From contig NZ_MBTG01000030.1 in NCBI RefSeq assembly GCF_002027705.1, positions 1 to 64,000 on the forward strand: DNA of 64,000 nucleotides, in the 5' to 3' direction. The stretch is from Paenibacillus ferrarius. GTDB lineage: Bacteria > Bacillota > Bacilli > Paenibacillales > NBRC-103111. Of this stretch, positions 39,073-48,390 are shown piece after piece. The position numbers were made by a program, and so were the translations under genes. The notes beneath the pieces are model-generated. The model was given only the letters and a program-made list of their open reading frames with translations, was not told the DNA's origin and ran no database searches. Within the stretch, counting starts at the first letter, position 1. Each line of letters opens with the position of its first letter.

Positions 39073-40587
39073 TTGAGTATCAAACCTGAAGAAATCAGCT
39101 CATTGATTAAACAACAGATTGCAAACTATAATTCCGATATCCAAGTGGTTGATGTAGGTACAGTCATTCAAGTTGGTGATGGTATCGCTCGTGCTCACGG
39201 CTTGGAAAGCGTAATGGCAGGCGAGCTGCTTGAGTTTCCAAGTGGCGTTCTGGGCTACGCGTTTAACCTGGAAGAAAGCAACGTAGGTATCGTTATTCTC
39301 GGACCTTACAAAGATATTCGTGAAGGCGACCAAGTAAAACGTACGGGCCGCATCATGGAAATCCCAGTAGGCGACGCGCTTCTCGGCCGTGTAGTTAACC
39401 CACTGGGTCAACCTGTCGATGGCAGAGGACCAATCGAAACAACTGGATTCCGTCCAATCGAATCCCCAGCACCAGGCGTTATGGCCCGTAAATCGGTACA
39501 TGAGCCAATGCAAACAGGGATCAAAGCGATTGACGCGATGGTACCAGTTGGCCGTGGACAACGTGAGTTGCTCATCGGTGACCGTCAAACAGGTAAAACA
39601 GCGATCGCAATCGATGCGATCATCAACCAAAAAGGCAACGGCGTTAAATGTATCTACGTTGCAATTGGTCAAAAACAATCCACGGTTGTAGGCGTTGTTG
39701 AAACACTTCGTCACGCTGGCGCTTTGGATTACACAATCGTAGTAACAGCTTCTGCTTCCGAGCCTTCACCAATGCTTTGGTTGGCTCCATACGCAGGTTG
39801 CGCAATGGGCGAGTACTTCATGTACAAAGGCGAGCACGTGTTGATCGTCTATGATGACTTGTCCAAACAAGCAGCTGCTTACCGTGAGTTGTCCCTCTTG
39901 CTTCGTCGTCCACCGGGTCGTGAAGCTTATCCAGGGGATGTTTTCTACTTGCACTCCCGTCTTCTAGAGCGTGCTGCGAAATTGAATGATGAGCTAGGTG
40001 GCGGTTCCATGACGGCACTTCCTTTCATTGAAACACAAGCAGGCGATATCTCGGCCTACATTCCTACGAACGTAATTTCGATTACGGACGGACAAATCTT
40101 CTTAGAATCCGACCTGTTCTACTCCGGTCAGCGTCCAGCGGTTAACGTTGGTAACTCTGTATCCCGTGTAGGGGGCTCTGCACAAACGAAAGCGATGAAA
40201 AAAGTTGCCGGTACACTTCGTGTTGACTTGGCACAATATCGTGAGCTTGCTGCATTTGCTGCATTCGGATCTGATTTGGATAAAGCTACTCAATCGCGTT
40301 TGGACCGTGGTGTTCGTACGCTTGAAATTTTGAAACAAGGTGTTCACCAACCGATGTCTTTGGAAAAGCAAGTTGCTTCCCTTTACACGGTTGTTAAAGG
40401 ACATGTGGATGATCTTCCTGTTCAAGACGTAACGCGTTTTGAAGGTCAATTCTTGGCTTACTTGGAATCGAACCGTCCAGAAATTCTGCACAGCATTCGC
40501 GATACGAAGGACATCACTCCGGATAACGATAAAGCGCTAGTAGAAGCTATTGTTCAATTCAAAAAGAGCTTCGCAGCTTCTGTATAA
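39073..40587 (+). CDS. atpA: ATP synthase subunit alpha
   Basis: Non-catalytic nucleotide-binding subunit of F1, 504 residues. Walker A is GDRQTGKTAIAIDAI, and the family signature PAVNVGNSVSRVGG appears near residue 355. TTG 39073 follows GGGGTGAA. The downstream 127-base gap holds a perfect hairpin (AGAGCTTCA / TGAAGCTCT, 40600-40624) without T-run, perhaps an mRNA processing or stability element. Confidence 0.98.
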   Translation: MSIKPEEISSLIKQQIANYNSDIQVVDVGTVIQVGDGIARAHGLESVMAGELLEFPSGVLGYAFNLEESNVGIVILGPYKDIREGDQVKRTGRIMEIPVGDALLGRVVNPLGQPVDGRGPIETTGFRPIESPAPGVMARKSVHEPMQTGIKAIDAMVPVGRGQRELLIGDRQTGKTAIAIDAIINQKGNGVKCIYVAIGQKQSTVVGVVETLRHAGALDYTIVVTASASEPSPMLWLAPYAGCAMGEYFMYKGEHVLIVYDDLSKQAAAYRELSLLLRRPPGREAYPGDVFYLHSRLLERAAKLNDELGGGSMTALPFIETQAGDISAYIPTNVISITDGQIFLESDLFYSGQRPAVNVGNSVSRVGGSAQTKAMKKVAGTLRVDLAQYRELAAFAAFGSDLDKATQSRLDRGVRTLEILKQGVHQPMSLEKQVASLYTVVKGHVDDLPVQDVTRFEGQFLAYLESNRPEILHSIRDTKDITPDNDKALVEAIVQFKKSFAASV

Positions 40588-40714
40588 ATCATGATGGCAG
40601 AGCTTCATGTAACGTGAAGCTCTACCTCCCATGTTAATCCTGGGCAGGCTGATCGCCTGAATTCAGGTCTTCGAATGAAGGCTTTTCTAAGCCTCAAAAG
40701 AGAGGTGAGCAGGT

Positions 40715-41572
40715 ATGGCAAAAGGAATGCGCGAGATTAAGCGCCAAATCAAGTCCACACAAAGCACGAAACAAATTACGAGAGCGATGGAAATGGTCTC
40801 TGCAGCGAATTTGAGACGAGCGCAACGTTCTGCGGAAGCAGCGCGTCCTTACTCAGACAAGTTGAAAGAAGTCGTTCAAAGTATCGCAGCTGGAAGCAAA
40901 GGGATCAAACACCCGATGTTACAGACACGCGAAGTGAAGAAGACGGGCTATTTAGTAATCACCTCGGATCGTGGATTGGCTGGAGGATACAACGCTAACG
41001 TGTTGCGGAAGGTCATGACCGAGATTCGTGAAAACCATAAATCAACAGCTGAATATTCGATTTTCGTAATCGGACGTAAAGGCAGTAACTACTTCCACAA
41101 ACGCAACATGCCAGTTGTAGAAGAAGTAACAGGTGTTCCGGATTCACCGAAATTCGCGGATATCAAGTCTGTCGCTTCAGCAGCAGTAAAAAACTTCGAA
41201 AACGGAACGTATGACCAGTTGTTCTTGGTATATAACCAATTCAAAAATGCGATCACCCAAATTCCAACGATGATCCGCCTGCTTCCTATGGAGGAAGTTA
41301 CTGGCGCGGCTGCTGCTAGTTATGAGTATGAGCCATCACCAGAAGGCGTACTGGAAGTATTGCTGCCTAAATATGCTGAAACGCTTATTTACAGCGCTGT
41401 ATTGGAAGGTAAAGCAAGTGAGTTCGGTGCGAGAATGACTGCGATGAATTCCGCTACGAAGAATGCAACGAAAATGATCAGCGGTTACACATTAGCTTAC
41501 AACCGTGCGCGTCAAGCTTCGATTACCCAAGAAATTTCGGAAATCGTTGCTGGGGCGAACGCGAACGCATAA
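40715..41572 (+). CDS. atpG: ATP synthase subunit gamma
   Basis: Central rotor shaft of F1, 285 residues. It starts MAKGMREIKRQIKSTQSTKQ with the N-terminal helix and ends with the long C-terminal helix (MTAMNSATKNATKMISGYTL, AYNRARQASITQEISEIVAG). ITSDRGLAGGYNANV is the conserved central segment. AGAGAGGTGAG precedes ATG 40715. Confidence 0.97.
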   Translation: MAKGMREIKRQIKSTQSTKQITRAMEMVSAANLRRAQRSAEAARPYSDKLKEVVQSIAAGSKGIKHPMLQTREVKKTGYLVITSDRGLAGGYNANVLRKVMTEIRENHKSTAEYSIFVIGRKGSNYFHKRNMPVVEEVTGVPDSPKFADIKSVASAAVKNFENGTYDQLFLVYNQFKNAITQIPTMIRLLPMEEVTGAAAASYEYEPSPEGVLEVLLPKYAETLIYSAVLEGKASEFGARMTAMNSATKNATKMISGYTLAYNRARQASITQEISEIVAGANANA

Positions 41573-41617
41573 CAATAAAGCTTCTACGGAGGCAAAGCTT
41601 TTCTTAGGAGGGAAACC

Positions 41618-43015
41618 ATGAGCAAAGGGCGCGTTGTAACAATTACAGGGCCAGTCGTCGACATTGAGTTCGAACGCGGACAACTCCCTGAAATCTTGAA
41701 TGCCATCAAGATTGAAAAAAATGATAATGGCGTACTATCCACAATGACAGTCGAAGCAGCTGTTCACCTTGGTGACAACCTGGTTCGTTGTATCGCAATG
41801 TCCTCAACTGACGGACTTGTGCGTGGAGCAGTAGCTACAGATACAAAAGCTGCAATTACTGTACCAGTTGGAGCAGCAACACTAGGTCGCGTGTTTAACG
41901 TATTGGGAGATCCAATCGATGGAATCGAAGAAGTTGACCGTACATTAACAAGCGGCATTCACAAAGAAGCTCCAGCTTTCGACAACTTGTCAACAAAAGC
42001 AGAGATTCTTGAAACAGGAATCAAAGTTATTGACCTCATGGCTCCTTATGTTAAGGGTGGTAAAATCGGTCTCTTCGGCGGCGCGGGTGTAGGTAAAACC
42101 GTAACCATGCAAGAGCTGATCCACAACATTGCACAAGAGCATGGCGGTATCTCCGTTTTCGCAGGCGTTGGTGAGCGTACTCGTGAAGGTAATGACCTTT
42201 ACCACGAGATGAAAGACTCCGGCGTTATCGCAAAAACAGCGATGGTATTCGGTCAAATGAACGAGCCTCCAGGCGCACGTCTTCGCGTAGCTTTGTCCGG
42301 TTTGACAATGGCTGAGTACTTCCGTGATGAAGAAGGCAAAGACGTTCTACTTTTCATCGATAACATCTTCCGCTTTACACAAGCAGGTTCTGAGGTTTCC
42401 GCATTGCTGGGTCGTATGCCATCAGCAGTAGGTTACCAACCAACTCTGGCAACAGAGATGGGGCAACTGCAAGAGCGTATTACGTCCACGAAAAAAGGTT
42501 CCGTTACTTCCATTCAAGCGATTTACGTTCCTGCCGATGACTACACGGATCCGGCTCCAGCAACGGCTTTCGCTCACTTGGACGCAACAACGAACTTGGA
42601 GCGTAGTATTGCAGCAGCAGGTATTTTCCCTGCGGTAGATCCACTTGCTTCTTCTTCCCGTATCTTGACGCCAGAAACACTTGGCGAAGATCACTATAGA
42701 ACAGCACAAGGCGTTAAACAAATTCTTCAACGTTACAAAGAGCTTCTGGATATTATCGCGATCTTGGGTATGGATGAGTTGTCCGATGAGGACAAATTGA
42801 CTGTACACCGTGCGCGTCGTCTTCGCTTGTTCTTGTCTCAGCCGCTTCACGTTGCTGAGCCGTTCAACGGTTTCCCAGGTCTTTATGTACCATTGAAAGA
42901 AACAGTGCGCAGCTTCAAAGAAATCCTTGAAGGTAAGCACGACAACCTTCCTGAAGTGGCTTTCCACAACGTGGGAACGATCGAGGACGCTATCGAGAAA
43001 GCAAAAACACTGTAA
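41618..43015 (+). CDS. atpD: ATP synthase subunit beta
   Basis: Catalytic subunit of F1, 465 residues. Walker A is GGAGVGKTVTMQELI; GERTREGNDLY carries the catalytic Glu; VLLFIDNIFRFTQAG is Walker B; PAVDPLASSSRIL is the alpha/beta family signature. TTAGGAGG lies before ATG 41618. Confidence 0.98.
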   Translation: MSKGRVVTITGPVVDIEFERGQLPEILNAIKIEKNDNGVLSTMTVEAAVHLGDNLVRCIAMSSTDGLVRGAVATDTKAAITVPVGAATLGRVFNVLGDPIDGIEEVDRTLTSGIHKEAPAFDNLSTKAEILETGIKVIDLMAPYVKGGKIGLFGGAGVGKTVTMQELIHNIAQEHGGISVFAGVGERTREGNDLYHEMKDSGVIAKTAMVFGQMNEPPGARLRVALSGLTMAEYFRDEEGKDVLLFIDNIFRFTQAGSEVSALLGRMPSAVGYQPTLATEMGQLQERITSTKKGSVTSIQAIYVPADDYTDPAPATAFAHLDATTNLERSIAAAGIFPAVDPLASSSRILTPETLGEDHYRTAQGVKQILQRYKELLDIIAILGMDELSDEDKLTVHRARRLRLFLSQPLHVAEPFNGFPGLYVPLKETVRSFKEILEGKHDNLPEVAFHNVGTIEDAIEKAKTL

Positions 43016-43039
43016 GTTTGGCATAACGCCAACGCAGTA

Positions 43040-43083
43040 ATGCTTACGAAGCCAGTTTTGCCTAGCAAAACTCTAAGGGAGGA
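43040..43083 (+). repeat. Hairpin repeat merging into the atpC ribosome binding site
   Basis: TGCTTACGAAGCC, then AGTTTTGC-CTA-GCAAAACT, then CTAAGGGAGG. It is the clearest single copy of the element. Confidence 0.75.
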
Positions 43084-43091
43084 GAATCCAA

Positions 43092-43496
43092 GTGAGTACA
43101 TTCCTACTGGAAATTGTTACCCCGGAGCGCAAAGTGTACGCTGAACAAGCGAGCATGATTAGCGTGAAGGGTGTCGAAGGGGAGCTTGGAATTCTGCCGA
43201 ATCACATTCCACTGGTCACTCCATTGAAAATTGCGCCGATTACTGTGAAGAAACAGGGCTCTAAAGACGAAATCATCGCGGTTAACGGCGGTTTCATGGA
43301 AGTGCGCAAGGATAAGGTGGTTATATTGGCGGAAAGCGCCGAGCTGCCAGAACAAATTGATATCGATCGCGCGAAAGCTGCGAAAGAGCGTGCGGAGAAA
43401 CGCCTTGCTGAAACGAAGCAAGATAACGTTGACTTCAAACGTGCGGAAGCTTCTTTGCAAAGAGCAGTGAACCGTATCAGTGTGTCCGGGAAATAA
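43092..43496 (+). CDS. atpC: ATP synthase subunit epsilon
   Basis: Rotor subunit that inhibits ATP hydrolysis, 134 residues: an N-terminal beta sandwich (LLEIVTPERKVYAEQASMIS, GVEGELGILPNHIPLVTPL) and a C-terminal helical hairpin (RAKAAKERAEKRLAE; FKRAEASLQRAVNRI). GTG 43092 follows GGGAGGAG. Last gene of the atp operon. Confidence 0.96.
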   Translation: MSTFLLEIVTPERKVYAEQASMISVKGVEGELGILPNHIPLVTPLKIAPITVKKQGSKDEIIAVNGGFMEVRKDKVVILAESAELPEQIDIDRAKAAKERAEKRLAETKQDNVDFKRAEASLQRAVNRISVSGK

Positions 43497-43510
43497 ATAG
43501 ATGTTTGACG

Positions 43511-43547
43511 AAAAGCGGGGGAACTTTGGTTCCTCCGCTTTTTTGTT
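43511..43547 (+). terminator. Terminator of the ATP synthase operon
   Basis: AAAGCGGGGGAAC-TTTG-GTTCCTCCGCTTTTTT. Confidence 0.92.
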
Positions 43548-43633
43548 TTAGATCCTTGGAGTTGGACAAATTCCGACAATCGCGGTTAAACCTAGCTAGC
43601 GATGATTAAGTTCTTCTGGCATTATGCTGAAAG

Positions 43634-43682
43634 GCAAAAGGACTGCCTCAAGGTGCATTGCCCTTGAAAGACAGTCCTTTGC
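43634..43682 (-). terminator. Hairpin downstream of the repeat-protein gene
   Basis: GGCAAAAGGACTG / CAGTCCTTTGCC with a 22-base spacer containing a further AAGG / CCTT stem; read on the - strand it closes the gene ending at 43704. Confidence 0.6.
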
Positions 43683-43703
43683 CCCGATGAGGGAATTCAA
43701 CAT

Positions 43704-44000
43704 TTAAACGTGATGCCAAGCCGTAGGTTGTCCTGTTTTGGGACAGGATGGGAACGTATCACCGATCTTAAGCTCAATTTTTTGCCCATCGGCGTCTTGA
43801 TAGTAGCCAGCTTCAGTTACTTTATCGCCTGTTTTATGTTGATGATTCGCATGTCGCCATGTGGTTTCCTTGCCCGAGACTGGGCAATTAGGAAATTCAT
43901 CACCGTGTGATAATTGAAGCGTTTTGCCTGCTGCACAAACGTATTTTCCTGTTTCCTCAACTTTTTCATTCGTCCGATGTAGATCAGTAGCTGTTTTCAT
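43704..44000 (-). CDS. Small protein with two tandem YjzC-like repeats
   Basis: A 98-residue soluble protein. Two copies of a module stand at about 17-49 and 64-97: GKYVCAAGKTLQLSHGDEFP-NCP...TTWRH and GYYQDADGQKIELKIGDTFP-SCP...TAWHH. The shared plan is aromatic pair, G-x3-L/I-x-L-x2-G-D-x-FP-x-CP and a final W-x-H. Cys and His suggest weak metal binding, but the first repeat has an extra Cys and the second lacks it. I know no function; small YjzC-like proteins show the same G-x-FP pattern. AGGGAGG precedes ATG 44000. It is a lone - strand gene between the atp and nuo operons. Confidence 0.7.
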   Translation of the reverse strand: MKTATDLHRTNEKVEETGKYVCAAGKTLQLSHGDEFPNCPVSGKETTWRHANHQHKTGDKVTEAGYYQDADGQKIELKIGDTFPSCPKTGQPTAWHHV

Positions 44001-44182
44001 GTGAAATCATCCTCCCTTTCATCAATTCATGGCTTTGTGGAGGTTGTCCTCCATTTTTCCACTGCATAGTATTACCCACCTATCCCGATTACTAACCATC
44101 TCCGATAAGGTCGTGAGTATTTCAGGATAGATTTGGGAAATCTACGTTCTAAGCCTGAATATGTGACGTTTGGAATTAGCCA

Positions 44183-44211
44183 TCGACGCCTAAAAGGCTT
44201 TTTGATATAAT
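44183..44211 (+). promoter_or_regulatory. Promoter of the nuo operon
   Basis: TCGACG at 44183-44188, 17-base spacer, perfect TATAAT at 44206-44211. The rest of 44001-44285 shows no gene. Confidence 0.55.
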
Positions 44212-44285
44212 ATTGAAGGTGAATATTTCCAAATGGAATAGTAGATGTAAGTCAAGCAAATCAGAATGGAGGCGGTTACATTCAA

Positions 44286-44654
44286 ATGATGTATACAAAT
44301 AACTATGTAATCGTAGCGGTATTTCTAGGGTTGGGTATTTTCCTTCCCATAGCAGCGCTGACGATAGGCAAATGGTTAAGACCGAGTAAACCCGTCGAAG
44401 AGAAGTACACGACGTATGAGAGTGGAAACGAACCTGTAGGTGAGGGACAAATTCGGTTTAATATTCGCTATTATTTGTTTGCTTTGATGTTTGTCATCTT
44501 TGATGTGGAGACCGTATTTCTGTATCCGTGGGCAGTCGCTTTTAATCAGCTTGGACTTTTTGCTTTAGTGGAAATGTGTATTTTTGTAGCCTTGCTTGCC
44601 ATAGGATTAATATACGCTTGGAAGAAGAAGGTGCTGCAATGGACTTCAGTCTAG
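44286..44654 (+). CDS. nuoA: NADH-quinone oxidoreductase subunit A
   Basis: Membrane subunit of complex I, 122 residues and three helices. KYTTYESGNEPVGEGQIRFN and YLFALMFVIFDVETVFLYPW are the conserved loop and helix-2 start. ATG 44286 or ATG 44289, with GGAGG upstream. It overlaps nuoB by 16 bases. Confidence 0.95.
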   Translation: MMYTNNYVIVAVFLGLGIFLPIAALTIGKWLRPSKPVEEKYTTYESGNEPVGEGQIRFNIRYYLFALMFVIFDVETVFLYPWAVAFNQLGLFALVEMCIFVALLAIGLIYAWKKKVLQWTSV

Positions 44655-45157
44655 AGTCGATATCTCCCGAGGAACGGGAAGAGTTAAACCGCAATGTCTT
44701 TATGACAACACTGGAGCAAGTGAAGGCGTGGGCTCGCAGTAATTCGCTTTGGCCACTAACGTTTGGCCTGGCCTGTTGTGCCATTGAAATGATGGGAACA
44801 GGCGGGTCTCATTATGATTTGGATCGATTCGGAGTCATCTTCCGTACGTCTCCCCGGCAATCGGATGTCATGATTGTAGCAGGGACGGTTACGAAGAAAA
44901 TGGCTCCTTTGCTGCGCCGTCTTTATGAACAAATGCCCGAGCCCAAGTGGGTTATTGCTATGGGATCCTGCGCGACAGCGGGCGGGCCGTACGTGAAATC
45001 GTATTCTGTTGTAAAAGGCGTCGATCAAATCGTGCCTGTGGATGTGTATATTCCTGGTTGTCCGCCGAATCCAGCTGCACTTATTTATGGCATCAATAAG
45101 CTTCAGGAGAAAATTCGCTATGAAGCGAAGACTGGGAAGCAGGTGACCAATCGATGA
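44639..45157 (+). CDS. nuoB: NADH-quinone oxidoreductase subunit B
   Basis: Carries the terminal [4Fe-4S] cluster N2 that reduces quinone. The 172 residues show its ligands: LACCAIEM (adjacent Cys pair), AMGSCATAGG and YIPGCPPNP. ATG 44639 with AAGAAGGTG upstream, inside the end of nuoA, is the start; the frame open back to 44576 is a shadow of nuoA. Its stop overlaps nuoC as ATGA. Confidence 0.96.
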   Translation: MDFSLESISPEEREELNRNVFMTTLEQVKAWARSNSLWPLTFGLACCAIEMMGTGGSHYDLDRFGVIFRTSPRQSDVMIVAGTVTKKMAPLLRRLYEQMPEPKWVIAMGSCATAGGPYVKSYSVVKGVDQIVPVDVYIPGCPPNPAALIYGINKLQEKIRYEAKTGKQVTNR

Positions 45158-46254
45158 GCGATGAGAAGAAGCCGGAAGGGAAGGTCGAGCCTAAGGCTGA
45201 CCAAACTCCTGCTGAGGAAGCTAAACAGAAGAATGAATCGCCGCTGGAGAAAGCAGCGGATGAAATAGGCGAGCTTACGCCAGAAGCGAGCTCTCACGAG
45301 ACTCCGCTTAGCGCGGACGTGCAAGCAGCTGTTGATCGCGCGGCGGAGAATCAGGCTGCTGATCCTGCTGCGCAAACGACGAGTGAGCCAAGCGACGCGC
45401 CTGCGGCCGAGCTTGCCGAGCGCGCGCCAATCGCTGACGCAGCGAACAGCAGCGAAGCTGCGCAGACGACCGATACGGCGTCTGATGCGCCGAAGAGCGA
45501 CGACGCAGCGCAAGCAGCGGAACCTGCTGCGGAGGTCAAGGCCAGCGACGCTGCGGCTGAGCGCGCCGCGGCGAGAGCCGCCCGCCTCGCAGCGCGGGCG
45601 GCCGCCGAGCCGACGGGCGAGCCCGCGTCGGCCGCAACGGCAACCCCTGCGCCTGCCGCCGCAGGGGACGACGAGAAGGCGGCCAAAGCCCAGGCCGCCG
45701 CAGAAGCCCGCGCCGCGCGAGCAAGCGCACGCGCGAAGACCGAATCGGCGGAGCCTGATGCGCCGAAAGTGCCTTCACCGAACCAGCCGCTGCTGGACCG
45801 GCTGGTCGCGATCTTGAAGGCCGACGTTGGCGAAGACGCCGTCGTCGACGCTTTCATCAACGAAAGGGACGCGCATCGTCCTTACGTGGTCATTCACAGC
45901 TCGCGCTGGCCGCAGGCCGCGTTGACGCTGAGGGATCACGAAGAGCTGCGCTGCGACTACTTGCGCAATCTCTCCGGTGTGGATCAAGAAACGCACCTCG
46001 AGGTGGCGTATCATCTGCTTTCCCTCACACACAAGCAAGAATACTGTGTGAAAGTGAAAACAGACCGGGAGCAGCCAAGCATTCCGTCCGTTGCCCTTAC
46101 ATGGCCTACCGCTGATTGGAATGAGCGGGAAGTGTACGATCTACTGGGGATTGATTTCCCTGGACATCCCAACTTAGTACGCATCATGATGCCTGACGAT
46201 TGGGTCGGCCATCCGCTGCGCAAAGATTACGAACCGCTCGACCCGGAGGTGTAG
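45154..46254 (+). CDS. nuoC: NADH-quinone oxidoreductase subunit C with long Ala/Glu-rich N-terminal extension
   Basis: The C-terminal 160 residues are the 30-kDa subunit: LRDHEELRCDYLRNLSGVDQ, LTWPTADWNEREVYDLLGID and DDWVGHPLRKDYEPLDPEV. The first ~205 residues are a low-complexity stretch of Ala, Glu, Asp, Pro and Arg (such as AAAERAAARAARLAARAAAE), so the protein is 366 long against about 160-220 in most families. The extension has much higher GC than the rest and is probably disordered. The frame is continuous, with ATG 45154 overlapping nuoB, so it is genuinely translated. Confidence 0.93.
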   Translation: MSDEKKPEGKVEPKADQTPAEEAKQKNESPLEKAADEIGELTPEASSHETPLSADVQAAVDRAAENQAADPAAQTTSEPSDAPAAELAERAPIADAANSSEAAQTTDTASDAPKSDDAAQAAEPAAEVKASDAAAERAAARAARLAARAAAEPTGEPASAATATPAPAAAGDDEKAAKAQAAAEARAARASARAKTESAEPDAPKVPSPNQPLLDRLVAILKADVGEDAVVDAFINERDAHRPYVVIHSSRWPQAALTLRDHEELRCDYLRNLSGVDQETHLEVAYHLLSLTHKQEYCVKVKTDREQPSIPSVALTWPTADWNEREVYDLLGIDFPGHPNLVRIMMPDDWVGHPLRKDYEPLDPEV

Positions 46255-46257
46255 CAT

Positions 46258-47358
46258 TTGTTACGGACAGAAGAGCTCCTGTTAAATGTTGGTCCTCAGC
46301 ATCCAAGTACGCATGGGGTTTTCCGCGTCATTGTGAAGCTGGATGGAGAAATAATCAAAGAAGCTATACCCGTCATGGGCTATCTACATAGAGGAACTGA
46401 GAAGCTTGCAGAGAATCTCAGCTACACACAAATTATTCCATACACAGACCGCATGGACTATGTTTCGGCCATGACCACCAACTATGTGCTGGTGAATGCC
46501 GTGGAGAAAATGATGCAGCTTGAAGTACCGGAGCGCGCAGAGTTCCTTCGTCTGATCGTCATGGAGCTTCAGCGTATTGCCTCTCACATGGTGTGGTGGG
46601 GAACTTATCTGCTCGACATTGGAGCCATGAGCCCATTCCTTTACGCCTTCCGAGATCGTGAGATCATCATCGATCTGTTCAATGAGCTTTGTGGAGCGCG
46701 TCTGACCTACAACTACATGCGCGTAGGCGGTGTGAAGTGGGACGCTCCGGAAGGTTGGATCGAGAAAGTTAAGAAATTTATCCCGTATATGTACGGTAAA
46801 TTAGAAGAATATCACACTCTGGTCACAGGGAATGAAATTTTCCTCTCCCGGATCAAGGGAGTAGGCAAGTATGATGCGGCTACAGCCATTGCATACGGCC
46901 TTAGCGGCGCGAACTTGCGATGTACTGGTGTAGACTGGGATATCCGCAAAACGCAGCCCTACAGCCTGTACAGCCGCTTCCAGTTCGATGTGCCAGTTCG
47001 CAGCGGCGGTGATTGCTACGATCGTTATTTGCTGCGTATGGAGGAAGTGAAGCAATCGCTTCGCATTCTGGAGCAAGCTGTGGAGCAATTTCCGGAGCAA
47101 GGCGAAACTATGGGCAAAGTTCCCAGAGTGATTCGTCCGCCAGAAGGGGAAGTCTACTCCGCCATTGAGTCTCCACGTGGAGAAATTGGCTGCTATATTA
47201 TTTCCAGAGGGAAGCAAGAGCCTTTCCGTTTGAAATTCCGCAGACCTTCTTTTGTGAATCTGCAAATTTTGCCCAAGCTGCTGGTGGGTGAGACGATGAC
47301 CAATCTGATTACGATTCTGGGCGGCATTGATATTGTCGTTGGGGAGGTGGATGCCTAA
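46258..47358 (+). CDS. nuoD: NADH-quinone oxidoreductase subunit D
   Basis: 49-kDa subunit forming the quinone site with NuoB, 366 residues. LLNVGPQHPSTHGVFRVIVK, MGYLHRGTEKLAENLSYTQ, DRMDYVSAMTTNYV and ESPRGEIGCYIISRGK are diagnostic. TTG 46258 follows GGAGGTG. Its stop overlaps nuoH (TAATG). Confidence 0.97.
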   Translation: MLRTEELLLNVGPQHPSTHGVFRVIVKLDGEIIKEAIPVMGYLHRGTEKLAENLSYTQIIPYTDRMDYVSAMTTNYVLVNAVEKMMQLEVPERAEFLRLIVMELQRIASHMVWWGTYLLDIGAMSPFLYAFRDREIIIDLFNELCGARLTYNYMRVGGVKWDAPEGWIEKVKKFIPYMYGKLEEYHTLVTGNEIFLSRIKGVGKYDAATAIAYGLSGANLRCTGVDWDIRKTQPYSLYSRFQFDVPVRSGGDCYDRYLLRMEEVKQSLRILEQAVEQFPEQGETMGKVPRVIRPPEGEVYSAIESPRGEIGCYIISRGKQEPFRLKFRRPSFVNLQILPKLLVGETMTNLITILGGIDIVVGEVDA

Positions 47359-48365
47359 TGGTCAATTTACTGGAAGAGAGTCTAACGTGGACGAACTTCT
47401 TCGTTTTCCTATTCTGGGGCGTGGTCATGCTGATGCTCGTTCTAGGCTTCGTTACGTATGCGATTTACTTTGAGCGCAAGGTGATTGGCTGGATGCAGAT
47501 GCGGATCGGACCCAACCGAACGGGCCCCTTTGGGCTTTTGCAGAGTGTTGCGGACGTATTCAAGCTGTTGATCAAGGAAGATACGATTCCCAAGAAGGCG
47601 GAGCGCGAGCTCTTCATTCTGGCACCAATTATTACGTTTATCCCTTCGTTCACGATTATTGCTACGATTCCGTTCTCGGATCGGATGTTTAACGCGAATT
47701 TAAATGTCGGCTTGCTCTTTTACGTGGCCCTTACGGGAATTTCTACAATCGGTATTATCCTCGGAGGCTGGGCATCCAATAACAAATACGCGCTGCTAGG
47801 CGGTATGCGTTCTGCGGCCCAAATGATTAGCTACGAGGTTCCGCTGGTTATTTCCGTTATTGGCGTCATCATGATGACAGGCAGTCTAAATCTGCATACC
47901 ATCGTTGATCATCAATCCGGCGGTTTCTGGCATTGGAATTTCATTCCTCAGATCTTAGGCTTTATCATCTTTGCGATTGCCGGTGTATCTGAGCTGAATC
48001 GTACGCCTTTTGATCTGCCGGAAGCGGAATCCGAGCTTGTTGCCGGTTATCACGTGGAATACAGCGGTTTCCGTTTTGCTTTCTTTATGCTATCGGAGTA
48101 TGTCTATGTGTTCGTTATTGCTTCTTTGACAAGCTTAATTTTCCTAGGCGGCTGGCATGCGCCGTTCCCTTTCCTTGATTTCATTCCAGGGATTATCTGG
48201 TTCTTGCTGAAATTCTCCTTCATCGTGTTCTTCCTGTTCTGGCTGCGCGCGACGCTGCCACGGGTACGGGTTGACCAATTGATGGGGTTCGGCTGGAAAG
48301 TGCTGCTGCCATTAGCACTGGCTAATATGCTGATTACAGCGATCATTATGACCATTACCAAATAA
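47358..48365 (+). CDS. nuoH: NADH-quinone oxidoreductase subunit H
   Basis: Membrane subunit joining the peripheral arm to the proton pumps, 335 residues and eight helices. YFERKVIGWMQMRIGPNRTG and ELNRTPFDLPEAESELVAGY are its signatures. GGGGAGGTGG precedes ATG 47358. Confidence 0.97.
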   Translation: MVNLLEESLTWTNFFVFLFWGVVMLMLVLGFVTYAIYFERKVIGWMQMRIGPNRTGPFGLLQSVADVFKLLIKEDTIPKKAERELFILAPIITFIPSFTIIATIPFSDRMFNANLNVGLLFYVALTGISTIGIILGGWASNNKYALLGGMRSAAQMISYEVPLVISVIGVIMMTGSLNLHTIVDHQSGGFWHWNFIPQILGFIIFAIAGVSELNRTPFDLPEAESELVAGYHVEYSGFRFAFFMLSEYVYVFVIASLTSLIFLGGWHAPFPFLDFIPGIIWFLLKFSFIVFFLFWLRATLPRVRVDQLMGFGWKVLLPLALANMLITAIIMTITK

Positions 48366-48390
48366 ATCTTTGGCTTGCGGAATCTAGTAG

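Noticed and set aside
40600..40624. Terminator between atpA and atpG
   Set aside because: The hairpin is perfect but has no T-run and lies inside the atp operon, so an mRNA processing or stability role is more likely.
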